NCBI GenBank assembly: GCA_016840125.1
Contig: JAEOSY010000385.1
Span: 25,340 to 89,339, forward strand
DNA from: Candidatus Helarchaeota archaeon
GTDB lineage: Archaea > Asgardarchaeota > Lokiarchaeia > Helarchaeales > HEL-GB-A
Reading direction: 5' to 3'
DNA length: 64,000 nucleotides
Position 1 is the stretch's first letter. Each line of letters starts with the position of its first letter. The translations under genes were made by a program, and so were the position numbers. Positions 16,882 to 26,374 of this stretch are shown piece by piece. Under the pieces are notes generated by a model, which had not been told where the DNA came from, made no database searches, and worked only from the letters and a program-made list of their open reading frames with translations.

Positions 16882-16943
16882 AAAATCAAAAAAGGTTAAA
16901 AAAAAATTTGATTAGCATTAACCTAGATTTCCTCTTAGAGTTA

Positions 16944-18791
16944 TTAACTAGCAGTCTCCTCTTCTATCCCGAGGGATTTAAGTGTATCCAGGATAGGTTT
17001 TCCAGTATCATCCCATCCACGTTTTTCGTAATATTCTTTGAGGAGTTGTGTAAGATCACTCGTTTCACCCTTGTGTGGACCATCAGGTAATGGCTTTTTT
17101 AATCTAATTGGGAGGGTATCCGCACTCCCAGTCATACCACTTTTTAAGTTAAAAAGCCTTTCAAGATTATAAATGCGAGTTCCTATCTGCAAAAATTCCT
17201 CGCTCGTGTATTCTTCACCAGTATCAGCATTAGTCAGAGCAACTAAGTCATCAATAGTGACACCGTCCTCCACGATACCCAGAGCGACAAATTTACAGAT
17301 AAGGAGTGAATCCAGAACTGCAGAGGCATCCTGTAGGAGGATCGTCAAATCTACTTTCCCTTCTTTTTCCAAGGGATCATGCTTTGTTGGGGTAGTACCC
17401 AGAACTTCAGGAGCAATTAAATAGGCCTTTAAATGATCACCCCCTCGTGTGGAGGTAACATAGCTTAACGCCTGACCCCGCAATCCCCGTGGATCGTAGG
17501 CAGGGAGACCCATTTTTTTAACAGTTATAGCACCTTCCAAATAATTCCATTTTTCAGCTAGCGCTTGAACTCCTAAATTAAGGTCCTTACCCACTTTTTT
17601 ATTTTTACCCATTAGCTTTAGAACCTCGAGCAGTGCATCTCCATTACCAAATCCTAAAATACCGCTTTTTAATTTAATAGGGGCCACTTTTTCAGAATAT
17701 TCCATGGCAAAGGAAATAACATTCCCAGCAGATATAGTATCGATCCCATACTCATTACACAACTCATTCGCTTGAGTTACAACCTTGAAATCAGTTATCC
17801 CACAATTACTACCTAATGAAAAGAGTGATTCATACTCAGGGACAACCATTCGATTGTTATTAATCGTCGTGTATTTACCACATTTCATGATATTGCAATA
17901 ATCGGAACATCCAAAGGTTTTCCAATCAAATTTTTGCTTGATATTGTCCACATAGAGGTTCTCAACATTCTCCAATGCACAAGTCTGAAAATTTTTTCCA
18001 GGTAACAAACCTAATTCGCTAATAATTGAAACAAGAACAGCTGTCCCACTTTCGTTTAATGCTGTTCCCGTGACAGATGCTTCAGACAGTTTTTTTGCAA
18101 CATTCTCATTTATAGCATTGAAATCGATCTCATTAGAGATGGGAATATCCTTGGTTCCCTGAACGACTATTGCTTTCAGCTTTTTACTCCCCATCACGGC
18201 TCCAAAACCGCAACGTCCAAACGCTCGATGTTTTTCAGCCATAATGCATGCGATCGGAGATAAGTTCTCACCTAAAGGTCCGATCAATACAGTTCTCGTA
18301 TAACCTTTTCCACTTTCTCTATCTTTAATTCGACCATGCTCTGTTATGATCCACTCTAACGTATCAGTAGTTCTTTTCTTCCAAATCTTTTTAGCGGATT
18401 TAATTTCGACTTGATCATCACTTATAAAACTGTAAACTGGTTTCTTCGATCTCCCCTCAATTATGAGCATATCGTAGCCAGCCATCTTTAATTCAGGACC
18501 CCATTCAGATCCCGAATGAGCATCACCAAAGATTCCAGTTAGTGGGGATTTGGATGCAACTACAGCCCTTCCAGACGACTCGACAGGAGTACCTGTCAGA
18601 GGTCCTGTCGCAAAAATCAATTTGTTTTCAGGACCCAACGGATCAACGTCGGGAGATACTTCGTCCCATAAATATTTTATAGCGAATCCTGAACCTCCTA
18701 GAAAATTCCGTCGCATTTCCTTAGAAATTGCCTCGACGTCTATTTTGGAGGTTTTTAAATTTATTCTAAGTAATTTTCCAGTATAACCCAT
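16944..18791 (-). CDS. Aldehyde ferredoxin oxidoreductase (tungsten/molybdopterin), copy 1
   Basis: A 615-residue AOR family enzyme with GGSGFAIKYLW, GTPVESSGRAVVASKSP, WGPELKMAGYDM, cluster Cys in GCSDYCNIMKCGKY and the C-terminal Cys of SLLICKFVALG. It is the first gene of the AOR operon, followed by the MoaD-like gene after 62 bases. Compared with copy 2, the middle and C-terminal halves diverge, so the two are unlikely to be redundant. A promoter with a good TATA element lies about 80 bases upstream. Confidence 0.92.
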   Translation of the reverse strand: MGYTGKLLRINLKTSKIDVEAISKEMRRNFLGGSGFAIKYLWDEVSPDVDPLGPENKLIFATGPLTGTPVESSGRAVVASKSPLTGIFGDAHSGSEWGPELKMAGYDMLIIEGRSKKPVYSFISDDQVEIKSAKKIWKKRTTDTLEWIITEHGRIKDRESGKGYTRTVLIGPLGENLSPIACIMAEKHRAFGRCGFGAVMGSKKLKAIVVQGTKDIPISNEIDFNAINENVAKKLSEASVTGTALNESGTAVLVSIISELGLLPGKNFQTCALENVENLYVDNIKQKFDWKTFGCSDYCNIMKCGKYTTINNNRMVVPEYESLFSLGSNCGITDFKVVTQANELCNEYGIDTISAGNVISFAMEYSEKVAPIKLKSGILGFGNGDALLEVLKLMGKNKKVGKDLNLGVQALAEKWNYLEGAITVKKMGLPAYDPRGLRGQALSYVTSTRGGDHLKAYLIAPEVLGTTPTKHDPLEKEGKVDLTILLQDASAVLDSLLICKFVALGIVEDGVTIDDLVALTNADTGEEYTSEEFLQIGTRIYNLERLFNLKSGMTGSADTLPIRLKKPLPDGPHKGETSDLTQLLKEYYEKRGWDDTGKPILDTLKSLGIEEETAS

Positions 18792-18870
18792 TTTTAAGAC
18801 CTTTTCTATTTTTTACGTTTATCTTCTAAATTCAATAATTTATTGATATAGAGTATCTAAACCAGATTGT

Positions 18871-18883
18871 TTTTATATTTAAA
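18871..18883 (-). promoter_or_regulatory. Probable promoter (BRE-TATA) of the AOR operon
   Basis: On the minus strand the sequence GAAACC followed by TTTAAATATAAAA resembles a BRE plus TATA box. Transcription would start near 18848, giving a leader of about 55 bases before the AOR ATG at 18791. The 317 bases between 18791 and 19109 hold this promoter. They also hold an unsupported minus-strand reading frame at 18940-19203 and no gene I can defend. Confidence 0.45.
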
Positions 18884-19108
18884 GGTTTCAGCAAAATATG
18901 GTGGTTTTAAAGATGGGGAGAACTAAAATCTATTGAGTTTCAACTTGGACGTCTCTCCTTAAACAGCCTCTTTAAGTTAGATATTGAATAGTCGAATCTA
19001 ATATGATTACCATACTGAAATACACTTTTCACTGATCCAAGTAATTCTGTTAAGGTTTGGAGGACTTTTTTGGTTCCTTGGGTGAATCGAGTTGCATTTG
19101 TAACAAGC

Positions 19109-20278
19109 TCATTTCCGAAACTCAGTCTGCGATCCCACACCTGTCGAAATGATGCTGTCTTTGACATCAACACTTCCTGGCTCAGTGGTGTGGTCAATGT
19201 CATAGAAAATCCCCTGAAATGCGTCTTCCAGTGTCATATCGATGTCTTCTAAGGTGAGAAAATTCCCAGGAGGGTAGTTCCATTCAAAGCTTTCTGAATT
19301 CTCGTAGAGTTTATCATCACGATAGTTGGGAAGCTCACAGCCAAGTGTTTGGATTGGCCAAGGAACGCCGGTTTCTTCCCATGTGCGGACAAAAATGGTG
19401 TTCCAATCTTCCGGAAGTTCTGTTTTAAAGAAGTCCTGAGCAAATTCTTCAAGAAACGCAGTCAAAAACTTATGGTTACTATTCAATCCATTACCTCTTA
19501 AGATGAAGAAGTTTCGTTTCATAAAGGAGATCATTTCGATCGTTTGAGGCATGGGAATGTAAGTAAAACCGACATCAGGCATGCCATATACTCGTTTAGC
19601 TGCTAGCATATCGTAAATCTTTCCGAATCCTTCATAATTAGACATTTCATAGGCTAGATGGACCATCGTGCCGTAGCCAATTCCAATTTGGTAAGTTGAG
19701 TTGGTCCATTGGGGGGATCGTTCATTCCGAATATCGAGTAAGATATCACGTACTTTCCAACCCGCGTTTTCCAGCCCTTTAAACTTCTTGGGAAGATCCC
19801 TTAATTTAATACCGTGCTTATGATGTCGTCGGTCTAGGATGTCGTAATCTTCCGGACCAACCATCCACCAATCAACGGGAATCCCATCCTCCAAGTGTCC
19901 ATTTAAAATGAAAGAGGTCTCCATCGTATCATCGCGAATCCCGCAGTAAGAAACATCTACGGATTCCCCATAGAGGAGTTTCATCGACCCTTGTTGGAGA
20001 TCAGCTCGAATAAAGCCGCCTGGGGGAAAAAGGGTGAACGCTATGGTCTTTTCTGGATTGTTTATTTTTCCTTTAAGAACATCCTGTGCAGTACTAATTG
20101 CTTCGTTCAACCGGTACTTAAATACTTCATATCCCAGAAAATCTGTGCCAGTCTGGAATCCTCGTGCTATATGATCCCAGCCATAGTGCCGGAACATGAT
20201 CCAGAGAGTCCTATTCAATGGAAAATATCGTTTCAACGGTTGATCGTCTGGAATTGAACCATAAGTATGTAAAACCAT
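19109..20278 (-). CDS. Unknown-function protein, RNERTPQW family, copy 3
   Basis: A 389-residue paralogue of the genes at 6411 and 9700. It shares GSIPDD near the start, PLNRTLW, GHLEDGIPVDWW, RRHHKHGIKL, RNERSPQW, SNYEGFG and a C-terminal IDHTTEPGSVDVKD. The last segment matches a 19-codon remnant at 9612-9668 almost exactly at the DNA level. No signal peptide or membrane span is seen. It lies upstream of the AOR operon on the same strand, but 317 bases and a separate promoter separate them. Function unknown. Confidence 0.84.
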   Translation of the reverse strand: MVLHTYGSIPDDQPLKRYFPLNRTLWIMFRHYGWDHIARGFQTGTDFLGYEVFKYRLNEAISTAQDVLKGKINNPEKTIAFTLFPPGGFIRADLQQGSMKLLYGESVDVSYCGIRDDTMETSFILNGHLEDGIPVDWWMVGPEDYDILDRRHHKHGIKLRDLPKKFKGLENAGWKVRDILLDIRNERSPQWTNSTYQIGIGYGTMVHLAYEMSNYEGFGKIYDMLAAKRVYGMPDVGFTYIPMPQTIEMISFMKRNFFILRGNGLNSNHKFLTAFLEEFAQDFFKTELPEDWNTIFVRTWEETGVPWPIQTLGCELPNYRDDKLYENSESFEWNYPPGNFLTLEDIDMTLEDAFQGIFYDIDHTTEPGSVDVKDSIISTGVGSQTEFRK

Positions 20279-20478
20279 CTCTATTACACGAAGGAAAATA
20301 TATTTTATTTTATAACTATATATTATTTTTAAATAATAAAATCACTTGAATCGAAAAGTGGCTCTTAATGTGTATAGATCCAATCCTATGAGAGAAAGTC
20401 GGTTAGCGTGGTGAGTACTCTCTCGGTTTCTTGATGATCTATCCTTTAAGTGTCTGCTGGAATAAGGATGTGGTTGAA

Positions 20479-21558
20479 ATGGAAATTTCAAAGGCGAAAT
20501 ATTACGATAAAGTGTATGGTGGCTGGTTAGGACGAGTGATTGGGAGCCATTTAGGAGCCCCACTGGAGTTACGCCCCTATTTTTATATCCAGAGGAAGTA
20601 TGCGGGACTTGACAATTATATCAAGAAGATCACAGGTAATGAAGTGAATGATGATGAATTATACGAAATTGTGGCGTTATTAACATTAGAACAGCATGGC
20701 ATTGATTTCACAGTAAACCAATTAGCCGAAGATTGGAAAAATCGCCTCTGGAAGATGAATTTTACCGCGGAAAAGGCAGCTTTAAAGAATTTAAGACAGG
20801 GAATACTGCCACCCCAATCAGGAATTCAAAATAATCCCTATTATGACTTTATAGGAGCCCAAATGCGAGCCGAAATCTGGGGTTTAATCAGTCCCGGGTG
20901 CCCGGAGGAAGCGGCGGAATATGCAAGATTGGATGCCAGTATCAGTCACGCAGGAGAGGGGATATATGGGGAGATATTTGTCGCTTGTTTAACGGCACTC
21001 TCATTCTTCAAACAGAATCCTAGGGAATTAATCCAAGAAGTCCTCCAGCGCTTCATCCCTGCAGAGAGTTTGTATTATTCGATTGTTGAGAAATGTCTTG
21101 CTTGGGCGGATTCACTTCCTGATTTTAAAATGGCACGTAAAGAATTGATGAAAACGTGGAAAAGAATACGGAAGCAACTCTGGAAGCAGTCACGGAGTGT
21201 GAAACGCAAAATCATACTGAGAGCGCCGAAAATTCATGAAGTTCATGTTCTCCCTAATGCTGGAATTATCACATTAGGGTTATTGTATGGGCAAGGAGAT
21301 TTTGAAAAAACTTTATGCACTACTGCCTTATTCGGATATGACACAGATTGTAATGTGGGGAATGTGGGTACAATTCTGGGAGTGCAGTATGGGGCAGATC
21401 GAATTCCAGCGAAATGGAAGGATCCAGTTCGTGATACCTTCAAAACTTTTGTGAAGGGCTTTGAGGAAACTCGGATTTCAAAAATCGCAGAACGAATCTG
21501 TCAAGTTGGAAAGGCGGTTATCAAATCTAAATGTCAAAATATCCAACTAGGGGATTAA
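20479..21558 (+). CDS. ADP-ribosylglycohydrolase-like protein (DraG/ARH family)
   Basis: About 359 residues. It opens with KVYGGWLGRVIGSHLGAPLE, has an N-terminal metal motif NDDE in place of the usual TDDT, and the C-terminal GYDTDCNVGNVGTILG matching GxDTD(x6)G(x2)G of the dinuclear-Mg ARH fold. The family removes ADP-ribose from proteins or small molecules. The NDDE substitution and the general divergence leave open a different substrate, such as an ADP-ribose-like sugar phosphate. ATG 20479 fits the domain start better than an ATG 16 codons upstream. The following genes include NagB and NagA. Confidence 0.78.
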   Translation: MEISKAKYYDKVYGGWLGRVIGSHLGAPLELRPYFYIQRKYAGLDNYIKKITGNEVNDDELYEIVALLTLEQHGIDFTVNQLAEDWKNRLWKMNFTAEKAALKNLRQGILPPQSGIQNNPYYDFIGAQMRAEIWGLISPGCPEEAAEYARLDASISHAGEGIYGEIFVACLTALSFFKQNPRELIQEVLQRFIPAESLYYSIVEKCLAWADSLPDFKMARKELMKTWKRIRKQLWKQSRSVKRKIILRAPKIHEVHVLPNAGIITLGLLYGQGDFEKTLCTTALFGYDTDCNVGNVGTILGVQYGADRIPAKWKDPVRDTFKTFVKGFEETRISKIAERICQVGKAVIKSKCQNIQLGD

Positions 21559-21628
21559 GGAGTCTTTATCATAAAGTTTATGTGAGATATTTTAAATACT
21601 ATATGTAATTATTAAAAGAAAGTGATGA

Positions 21629-22051
21629 ATGAACATGCCAAAATTTGAATGGGACTCGGATTCTGGGGAGCCCACAGAGCCAACAACCCACCCTGGACAT
21701 TTTTGGGAAGAAGTGGAGCCAAGCGAAGACCATGATCCCGTTCGATTTTACGTTGATTCGGGAATAAAAGGACTCAAACGGCGACTTGATAGGGGAGACC
21801 CAATCGGGGATGTCCTAGCAAAAATGTTTAAGGATAAAAGAGGGGCAGTACTGACAGGAAAGATTGCTCAAAGAGATGTGGACCATTTTTTTGGGGAGTT
21901 TAGAAAAGCAATTTCAGCAAAACTAAAACGTATGATGCCAGCAGAAAGGTCGGGGGAGAAGAGGAGAAGGGCAGAAGATGAGATTGTAACGACTATCAGA
22001 AATAGTTGGGAAGAGTACAAGCGAAAATATAAGTTAAAATTAAAAGATTAA
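21629..22051 (+). CDS. Hypothetical protein with acidic N-terminus and basic helical C-terminus
   Basis: 140 residues, not recognised. The first 45 are acidic and Pro-rich (EPTEPTTHPGHF, EEVEPSEDHDP). Residues 45-140 are predicted helical and basic, ending KRKYKLKLKD. There is no signal peptide. It lies 38 bases before NagB and 71 after the ADP-ribosylglycohydrolase-like gene, so it may share their transcript. No function can be given. Confidence 0.65.
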   Translation: MNMPKFEWDSDSGEPTEPTTHPGHFWEEVEPSEDHDPVRFYVDSGIKGLKRRLDRGDPIGDVLAKMFKDKRGAVLTGKIAQRDVDHFFGEFRKAISAKLKRMMPAERSGEKRRRAEDEIVTTIRNSWEEYKRKYKLKLKD

Positions 22052-22088
22052 TCTTTTTTCTTTTTTTAGAGCAAGAAAAGCGATTAGT

Positions 22089-22835
22089 ATGTTGAAGATT
22101 CAAATTAGTTCTACAAAAGTAGAAACAGGGCATCTAGCTGCAAAAAAGGCAGTAGAAATTTTACGCAAGGCTTTGGTTTCGAAGCCGAAAGTGCGATTTA
22201 TCGCAGCTACTGGAGCATCTCAGTTTGAATTTCTCGATTTTCTTTGTAAATCTGAGGGAATCGGGTGGAACCGGACTGAAATGTTCCATCTAGATGAATA
22301 TGTAGGACTACCAATTACCCATCCTGCTAGTTTTAGAAAATATCTGACAGAACGTCTGGTTGAAAAAGTAAATCCAGGAGTAGTGAATTTCATCAAGGGA
22401 GATGCACCAGATCCAGCGGCTGAATGTATACGAATTAATGAATTAATCGCAAGTAACCCGATAGATGTGGCTTTTATAGGGATTGGGGAAAATGGACATA
22501 TTGCTTTCAATGATCCCCCAGCAGATTTTGAGATCGAACATCCATATATTATAGCAGATTTGGATGAGAAGTGCCGAATGCAGCAGGTGGGGGAGGGTTG
22601 GTTCAAATCAATTGAGGAAGTTCCTAAACGAGCCATTTCGATGTCTGTCAAACAAATTTTGAAGTCAGAACTGATCATTTGCATATGCCCTGAGAAACGA
22701 AAAGCAGAAGCTGTACGAGATTGTCTCTCGAAAAATGCACCAATCACGCCTCTGCACCCTGCCTCTATACTCAAGCAACATGAGAATACATATATTTTTT
22801 TAGATGAACAATCTGCTTCTCTGTTAGAACAGTAG
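22089..22835 (+). CDS. nagB: Glucosamine-6-phosphate deaminase
   Basis: A 248-residue NagB-family isomerase/deaminase. Visible are AATGASQFEFLDFL (sugar-phosphate loop), FHLDEYVGL, GIGENGHIAFNDPP with the catalytic His and Asp/Glu region, and AISMSVKQIL. It converts glucosamine 6-phosphate to fructose 6-phosphate and ammonia. NagA follows nine bases later, so the pair forms an amino-sugar catabolic unit acting on GlcNAc-6-phosphate. No sugar kinase or transporter is in the window. Confidence 0.92.
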   Translation: MLKIQISSTKVETGHLAAKKAVEILRKALVSKPKVRFIAATGASQFEFLDFLCKSEGIGWNRTEMFHLDEYVGLPITHPASFRKYLTERLVEKVNPGVVNFIKGDAPDPAAECIRINELIASNPIDVAFIGIGENGHIAFNDPPADFEIEHPYIIADLDEKCRMQQVGEGWFKSIEEVPKRAISMSVKQILKSELIICICPEKRKAEAVRDCLSKNAPITPLHPASILKQHENTYIFLDEQSASLLEQ

Positions 22836-22844
22836 GGGAGAAAA

Positions 22845-23825
22845 ATGATACCAGGATTTGTCGATCTCCAAGTAAATGGGTATAAGGGGGTAGATTTTTC
22901 CGCACCCAATTTGACTTTAAAGGCCATCAATTTGGTTAGTGATCAATTGTTAGCTCAGGGGACGATTGGATATTGCCCTACACTTATTTCTTCGCCCTTG
23001 GAGATCTATGAGCGCAATCTTCCGCTAATAGCGGAAGCGATGGAATCAAAACAAGGAGCGCAAATTTTGGGAATTCATCTAGAGGGCCCTTTCCTCAACC
23101 CAAAATATGGTCCTAGGGGAATCCATCCCGAAAACCAGATTATTTCACCTTCAATTCAACTCTTTGAGCAATTCCGAACGTGGTCAAAGGATAAAATTAC
23201 TCTCTTTACACTCGCCCCAGAACGAGAGGGGGCTTTGGATTTAATTAGGCATATAATAAACGAAAGCAAGGTAGTGGTCTCGATTGGACATCTTGATGCA
23301 GGTTATAAAGAGATCCAAGAAGCAATTGATGCAGGTGCTCGGGCGGCTACCCATGTTGGAAACGGGCTAGCTGATAAGATAGATAGGCATGATAATCCAC
23401 TGTGGCCCATACTTGCGGATGATCGTCTGATGGGCTTTTTTATCACAGATGGATCACATCTCCCGAAGGAAATGGTGAAAGTATGCCTTCGGGCGAAAGG
23501 GACCTCTAAATTTATTGTAACAAGTGATATGGTACATCTTGCTGGTCTTGAACCAGGGGAGTATGACTTTCATGGGGTGCCCGTTGTTTTGGAGCACGAA
23601 AATTATCTCCATCGTAAAGGGGCAACTCAACATGCAGGCTCTGCTTCAACCATGCTTGAATGTATGAACTTTCTAGCTTCACTAAGAGAATTAGATGAAA
23701 CTGGGCTTTATCAAGTTGGATATGAAAATCCTTTGACGTTAATTAATACCCAAATAGATAAAGACCGCTTAAAGTTTGCACCAACCCTTCATTTTAATGG
23801 AGAACTATTTTCTACTAGAAGATAA
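22845..23825 (+). CDS. nagA: N-acetylglucosamine-6-phosphate deacetylase
   Basis: A 326-residue amidohydrolase of the NagA type. Motifs are IPGFVDLQVNGYKGVDF, HLEGPFLNP, SIGHLDAGY, AATHVGNGLADKI and the catalytic Asp in TSDMVHLAG. It removes acetate from GlcNAc-6-P, giving the substrate of the NagB encoded just upstream. Length is slightly shorter than bacterial NagA, mostly from a reduced N-terminal beta-sandwich, as in several archaeal forms. A good ribosome site (GGGGAGAAAA) precedes the ATG. Confidence 0.9.
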   Translation: MIPGFVDLQVNGYKGVDFSAPNLTLKAINLVSDQLLAQGTIGYCPTLISSPLEIYERNLPLIAEAMESKQGAQILGIHLEGPFLNPKYGPRGIHPENQIISPSIQLFEQFRTWSKDKITLFTLAPEREGALDLIRHIINESKVVVSIGHLDAGYKEIQEAIDAGARAATHVGNGLADKIDRHDNPLWPILADDRLMGFFITDGSHLPKEMVKVCLRAKGTSKFIVTSDMVHLAGLEPGEYDFHGVPVVLEHENYLHRKGATQHAGSASTMLECMNFLASLRELDETGLYQVGYENPLTLINTQIDKDRLKFAPTLHFNGELFSTRR

Positions 23826-23870
23826 AAGTTTAAATTCCTAAATTTTATGGATACTTTAAGGTGAAATTAA

Positions 23871-24647
23871 GTGCCATTAGATGAAATTGTGATAACCAAA
23901 GCAATAATTGAAACGTATGCAAAAGAATTACTGGAAAATACGGAATTAGACGTAGCGATAGCCGGGGCGGGTCCTGCAGGGATGGTTGCCGCAAAATATC
24001 TAGCAGATCACGGAAAGAAAGTGGCAATTTTTGAACGGAAGCTCAGTATTGGGGGCGGAATGTTCGGTGGTGGGATGATGTTCAATATTATCGTTGTCCA
24101 ACCTGAGGGGAAAGCCATCTTAGATGATTTTAAAATAAAAAACTCAACGTATCAAGAAGGGTACTATATCGCTGATTCGGTTGAGGCAGCAACCAAGTTA
24201 GCCGCAGGTGCCATCGATGCGGGTGCTAAGATCTTTAATTTGATCTCGGTAGAGGATTTAATGTATCGCGAGAATCGTATTACAGGAGTAGTAATTAATT
24301 GGTCTGCTGTAGAAATGGCAAAACTGCACGTCGATCCTATGACAATACGGGCTAAAATAACGGTTGATGCGACGGGACATGATTGTAGTCTCTGCCGTAC
24401 TGCTGAACGGAAAATGGGGATAAAATTAGCGACGGAAACGGGAGGAATTGTCGGTGAGAAATCGATGTGGGCAGAAATCGGTGAAAAAATTTTGATTGAT
24501 ACTACAAAAGAAGTCTATCCGGGATTGCTTGTGGCAGGAATGGCGGCAAATGCAGTATCAGGTGGACCACGGATGGGACCGATCTTCGGTGGGATGCTCG
24601 TCAGTGGAAAGAAAGCCGCTGAAATTATCCTTGAAAAATTGAAATGA
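23871..24647 (+). CDS. Sulfide-dependent ADP-thiazole synthase (THI4/Thi1 type)
   Basis: A 258-residue THI4 homologue with the FAD/NAD-type GAGPAGM at residue 32, GGGMFGGGMMFN, GHDCSLCRT and the C-terminal GGPRMGPIFGGMLVSGKKAA. The position that carries the suicidal cysteine in yeast THI4 is His153 (AKLHVDPMTI), as in methanogen enzymes that take sulfide as sulfur donor and turn over repeatedly. It makes the thiazole moiety of thiamine. Start GTG 23871 has AGGTG eight bases upstream. A ThiN gene lies 2.1 kb downstream on the other strand. Confidence 0.9.
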   Translation: MPLDEIVITKAIIETYAKELLENTELDVAIAGAGPAGMVAAKYLADHGKKVAIFERKLSIGGGMFGGGMMFNIIVVQPEGKAILDDFKIKNSTYQEGYYIADSVEAATKLAAGAIDAGAKIFNLISVEDLMYRENRITGVVINWSAVEMAKLHVDPMTIRAKITVDATGHDCSLCRTAERKMGIKLATETGGIVGEKSMWAEIGEKILIDTTKEVYPGLLVAGMAANAVSGGPRMGPIFGGMLVSGKKAAEIILEKLK

Positions 24648-24703
24648 GTACACATCCAGATAGATTTATTAGTTATAAATCAGTTGAATATTAATTGTAT
24701 ACA

Positions 24704-26374
24704 ATGAAAACGAAATCAAAACAAACAATTTTACTATTTGTACTATTTTTATTTTCTTTTGGTGTTCCACAATACTCCACTTCAACTGTTCAAGCTGAAG
24801 ATTGCACCCTCTGTATTAAGGAAGTTCCTTCGTATAATGAATTACAAAGTGCTTGGATTATTCTTGCTGGAGATACAGCGGCGCATGATGATATGATGCA
24901 GATTCAGAATGCAGGTAATATTACTTACGAAGTTCTAAGAGGGAATGGGTTTACTTCAGAGCAAATATACTATTTAGGACCTGAAGTTGATTCAATAAAC
25001 CAACCTTATGTAAATACTTCTGCAACTAAAATTAATCTTAAATGGGCAATTGAGGAGTGGGCTCCACAACATGTTAATTCTAGCCAAAGTTTAGGTATAA
25101 CAATCTTTACTCATGGTAATGTTGATGCTCTTGCAGTGATGGTAGCTGATGCTTTGTGGGCTAATACATTTAGCTCATATCTGGATAATTTTGAAACTGC
25201 TACAGGATGTAAAAGAATCATTGTTATAATTGAATCATGCCATTCTGGTTCATTTATTGATGATATAAGTAAAGATAATAGAATAATTGTGACTTCAGCT
25301 CATACACTAAAAGGTGCATCCTTCAATGTTCCTAGAACAAATGGACTTTTTACAGAATCTTTTTGGTCATCAATAGCTTCTTGTGATACCATCGGAAGAG
25401 CATTTGAAAAAGCTTGTGACCACGTTCTAAATATTGGAAGCCACCAAGCTCCACAGCTTGATGATAACCATGATGGTATGGGAAATACTGTTCCTCCATA
25501 TAGTCTTTTACCTTTGGGTGGGGATGGTTTTGATGCTCTAAATGTAAAGATTCAAGGTGTGCATACAGAATGTTATCCTAAAATTGAATTAGGGAAAGTT
25601 CCATTGCATATGTATGAGATCTGGGATCCGTTTTCGAGTGTATTCAATTTTGATGTAGAAGTTAACAGCTCTACAGGAATAAGTAAAGTTTTAGCAAGAT
25701 TTGTTCCTTTAGGTTGGGAACCAGTTGATCCGTTGGATGGATATATGTACACAGTTAATGATGCTTCAATAAAAATGATCGAACTAGAATCTCCTCTAAT
25801 GAATGGTGTCTATTCCGGCGATGGATCGTTTGATGGTCTTGCTCTAGGTGATTCATTCAAGATCAATATTCTGGCTTATGACGAGAACGGAATGGTTTCT
25901 GATATTGTGAATACCTATCTTTCTTTCAATGCAGATGGAAACGCCCCTCAAGATACAGAGGTACCATTTATCGCAATAGTAATACCACCTCCAGATGATA
26001 GTCTCTCTGGAATGGTGGAGATAATTGCTCAAGGTGACGATAATCAAGCACTAGAGAATATCGATCTTTACATTGATGGATTACTTGTTGATAGTTTAGC
26101 CATGCCTGATTATTATCCATATCCCAAACTTCAGTTCATGTGCAACACAAGTCTATATGATGAAGGTCAGCATACCATTACAGCTGTAGCAATTGACACA
26201 GCAGGATTATCTAACCAAACATCAATAGTAGTTAAATTTGATAACTTGAATAATGAGTTAATTTACTATGCTGCAGGTATTGGAGGAGTTGTTGTTATTA
26301 TTGGATCAGCTGCAGTTATTGTTCGATTTTTAATGAGAAAAAAAAAGCAAGCTAAAATTGAAATAAATTCGTAA
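24704..26374 (+). CDS. Secreted, membrane-anchored clan CD (C13 legumain-like) peptidase
   Basis: Signal peptide-like start ([17 protein letters not shown]), then a caspase-fold peptidase domain. The catalytic His137-Gly is in ITIFTHGN, Cys179 in [10 protein letters not shown], and a third strand follows ([13 protein letters not shown]). This His-Gly and Glu-Ser-Cys-His spacing is that of clan CD, family C13/legumain. Residues 290-515 form Ig-like beta modules, followed by a TM helix ([20 protein letters not shown]) and a Lys-rich tail, so the enzyme faces outward. Codon usage is more AT-rich than its neighbours, and it sits next to decayed genes, suggesting late arrival. ATG 24704 is preferred to TTG 24695. 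Family is firm; substrate unknown. Confidence 0.85.
   Translation: MKTKSKQTILLFVLFLFSFGVPQYSTSTVQAEDCTLCIKEVPSYNELQSAWIILAGDTAAHDDMMQIQNAGNITYEVLRGNGFTSEQIYYLGPEVDSINQPYVNTSATKINLKWAIEEWAPQHVNSSQSLGITIFTHGNVDALAVMVADALWANTFSSYLDNFETATGCKRIIVIIESCHSGSFIDDISKDNRIIVTSAHTLKGASFNVPRTNGLFTESFWSSIASCDTIGRAFEKACDHVLNIGSHQAPQLDDNHDGMGNTVPPYSLLPLGGDGFDALNVKIQGVHTECYPKIELGKVPLHMYEIWDPFSSVFNFDVEVNSSTGISKVLARFVPLGWEPVDPLDGYMYTVNDASIKMIELESPLMNGVYSGDGSFDGLALGDSFKINILAYDENGMVSDIVNTYLSFNADGNAPQDTEVPFIAIVIPPPDDSLSGMVEIIAQGDDNQALENIDLYIDGLLVDSLAMPDYYPYPKLQFMCNTSLYDEGQHTITAVAIDTAGLSNQTSIVVKFDNLNNELIYYAAGIGGVVVIIGSAAVIVRFLMRKKKQAKIEINS

Noticed and set aside
18940..19203. An 87-codon minus-strand reading frame downstream of and overlapping the 19109 gene
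   Set aside because: It overlaps the end of the 19109 coding region in another frame. Its sequence has no recognisable motif or good start, and the intact copies of the family end normally at that place.
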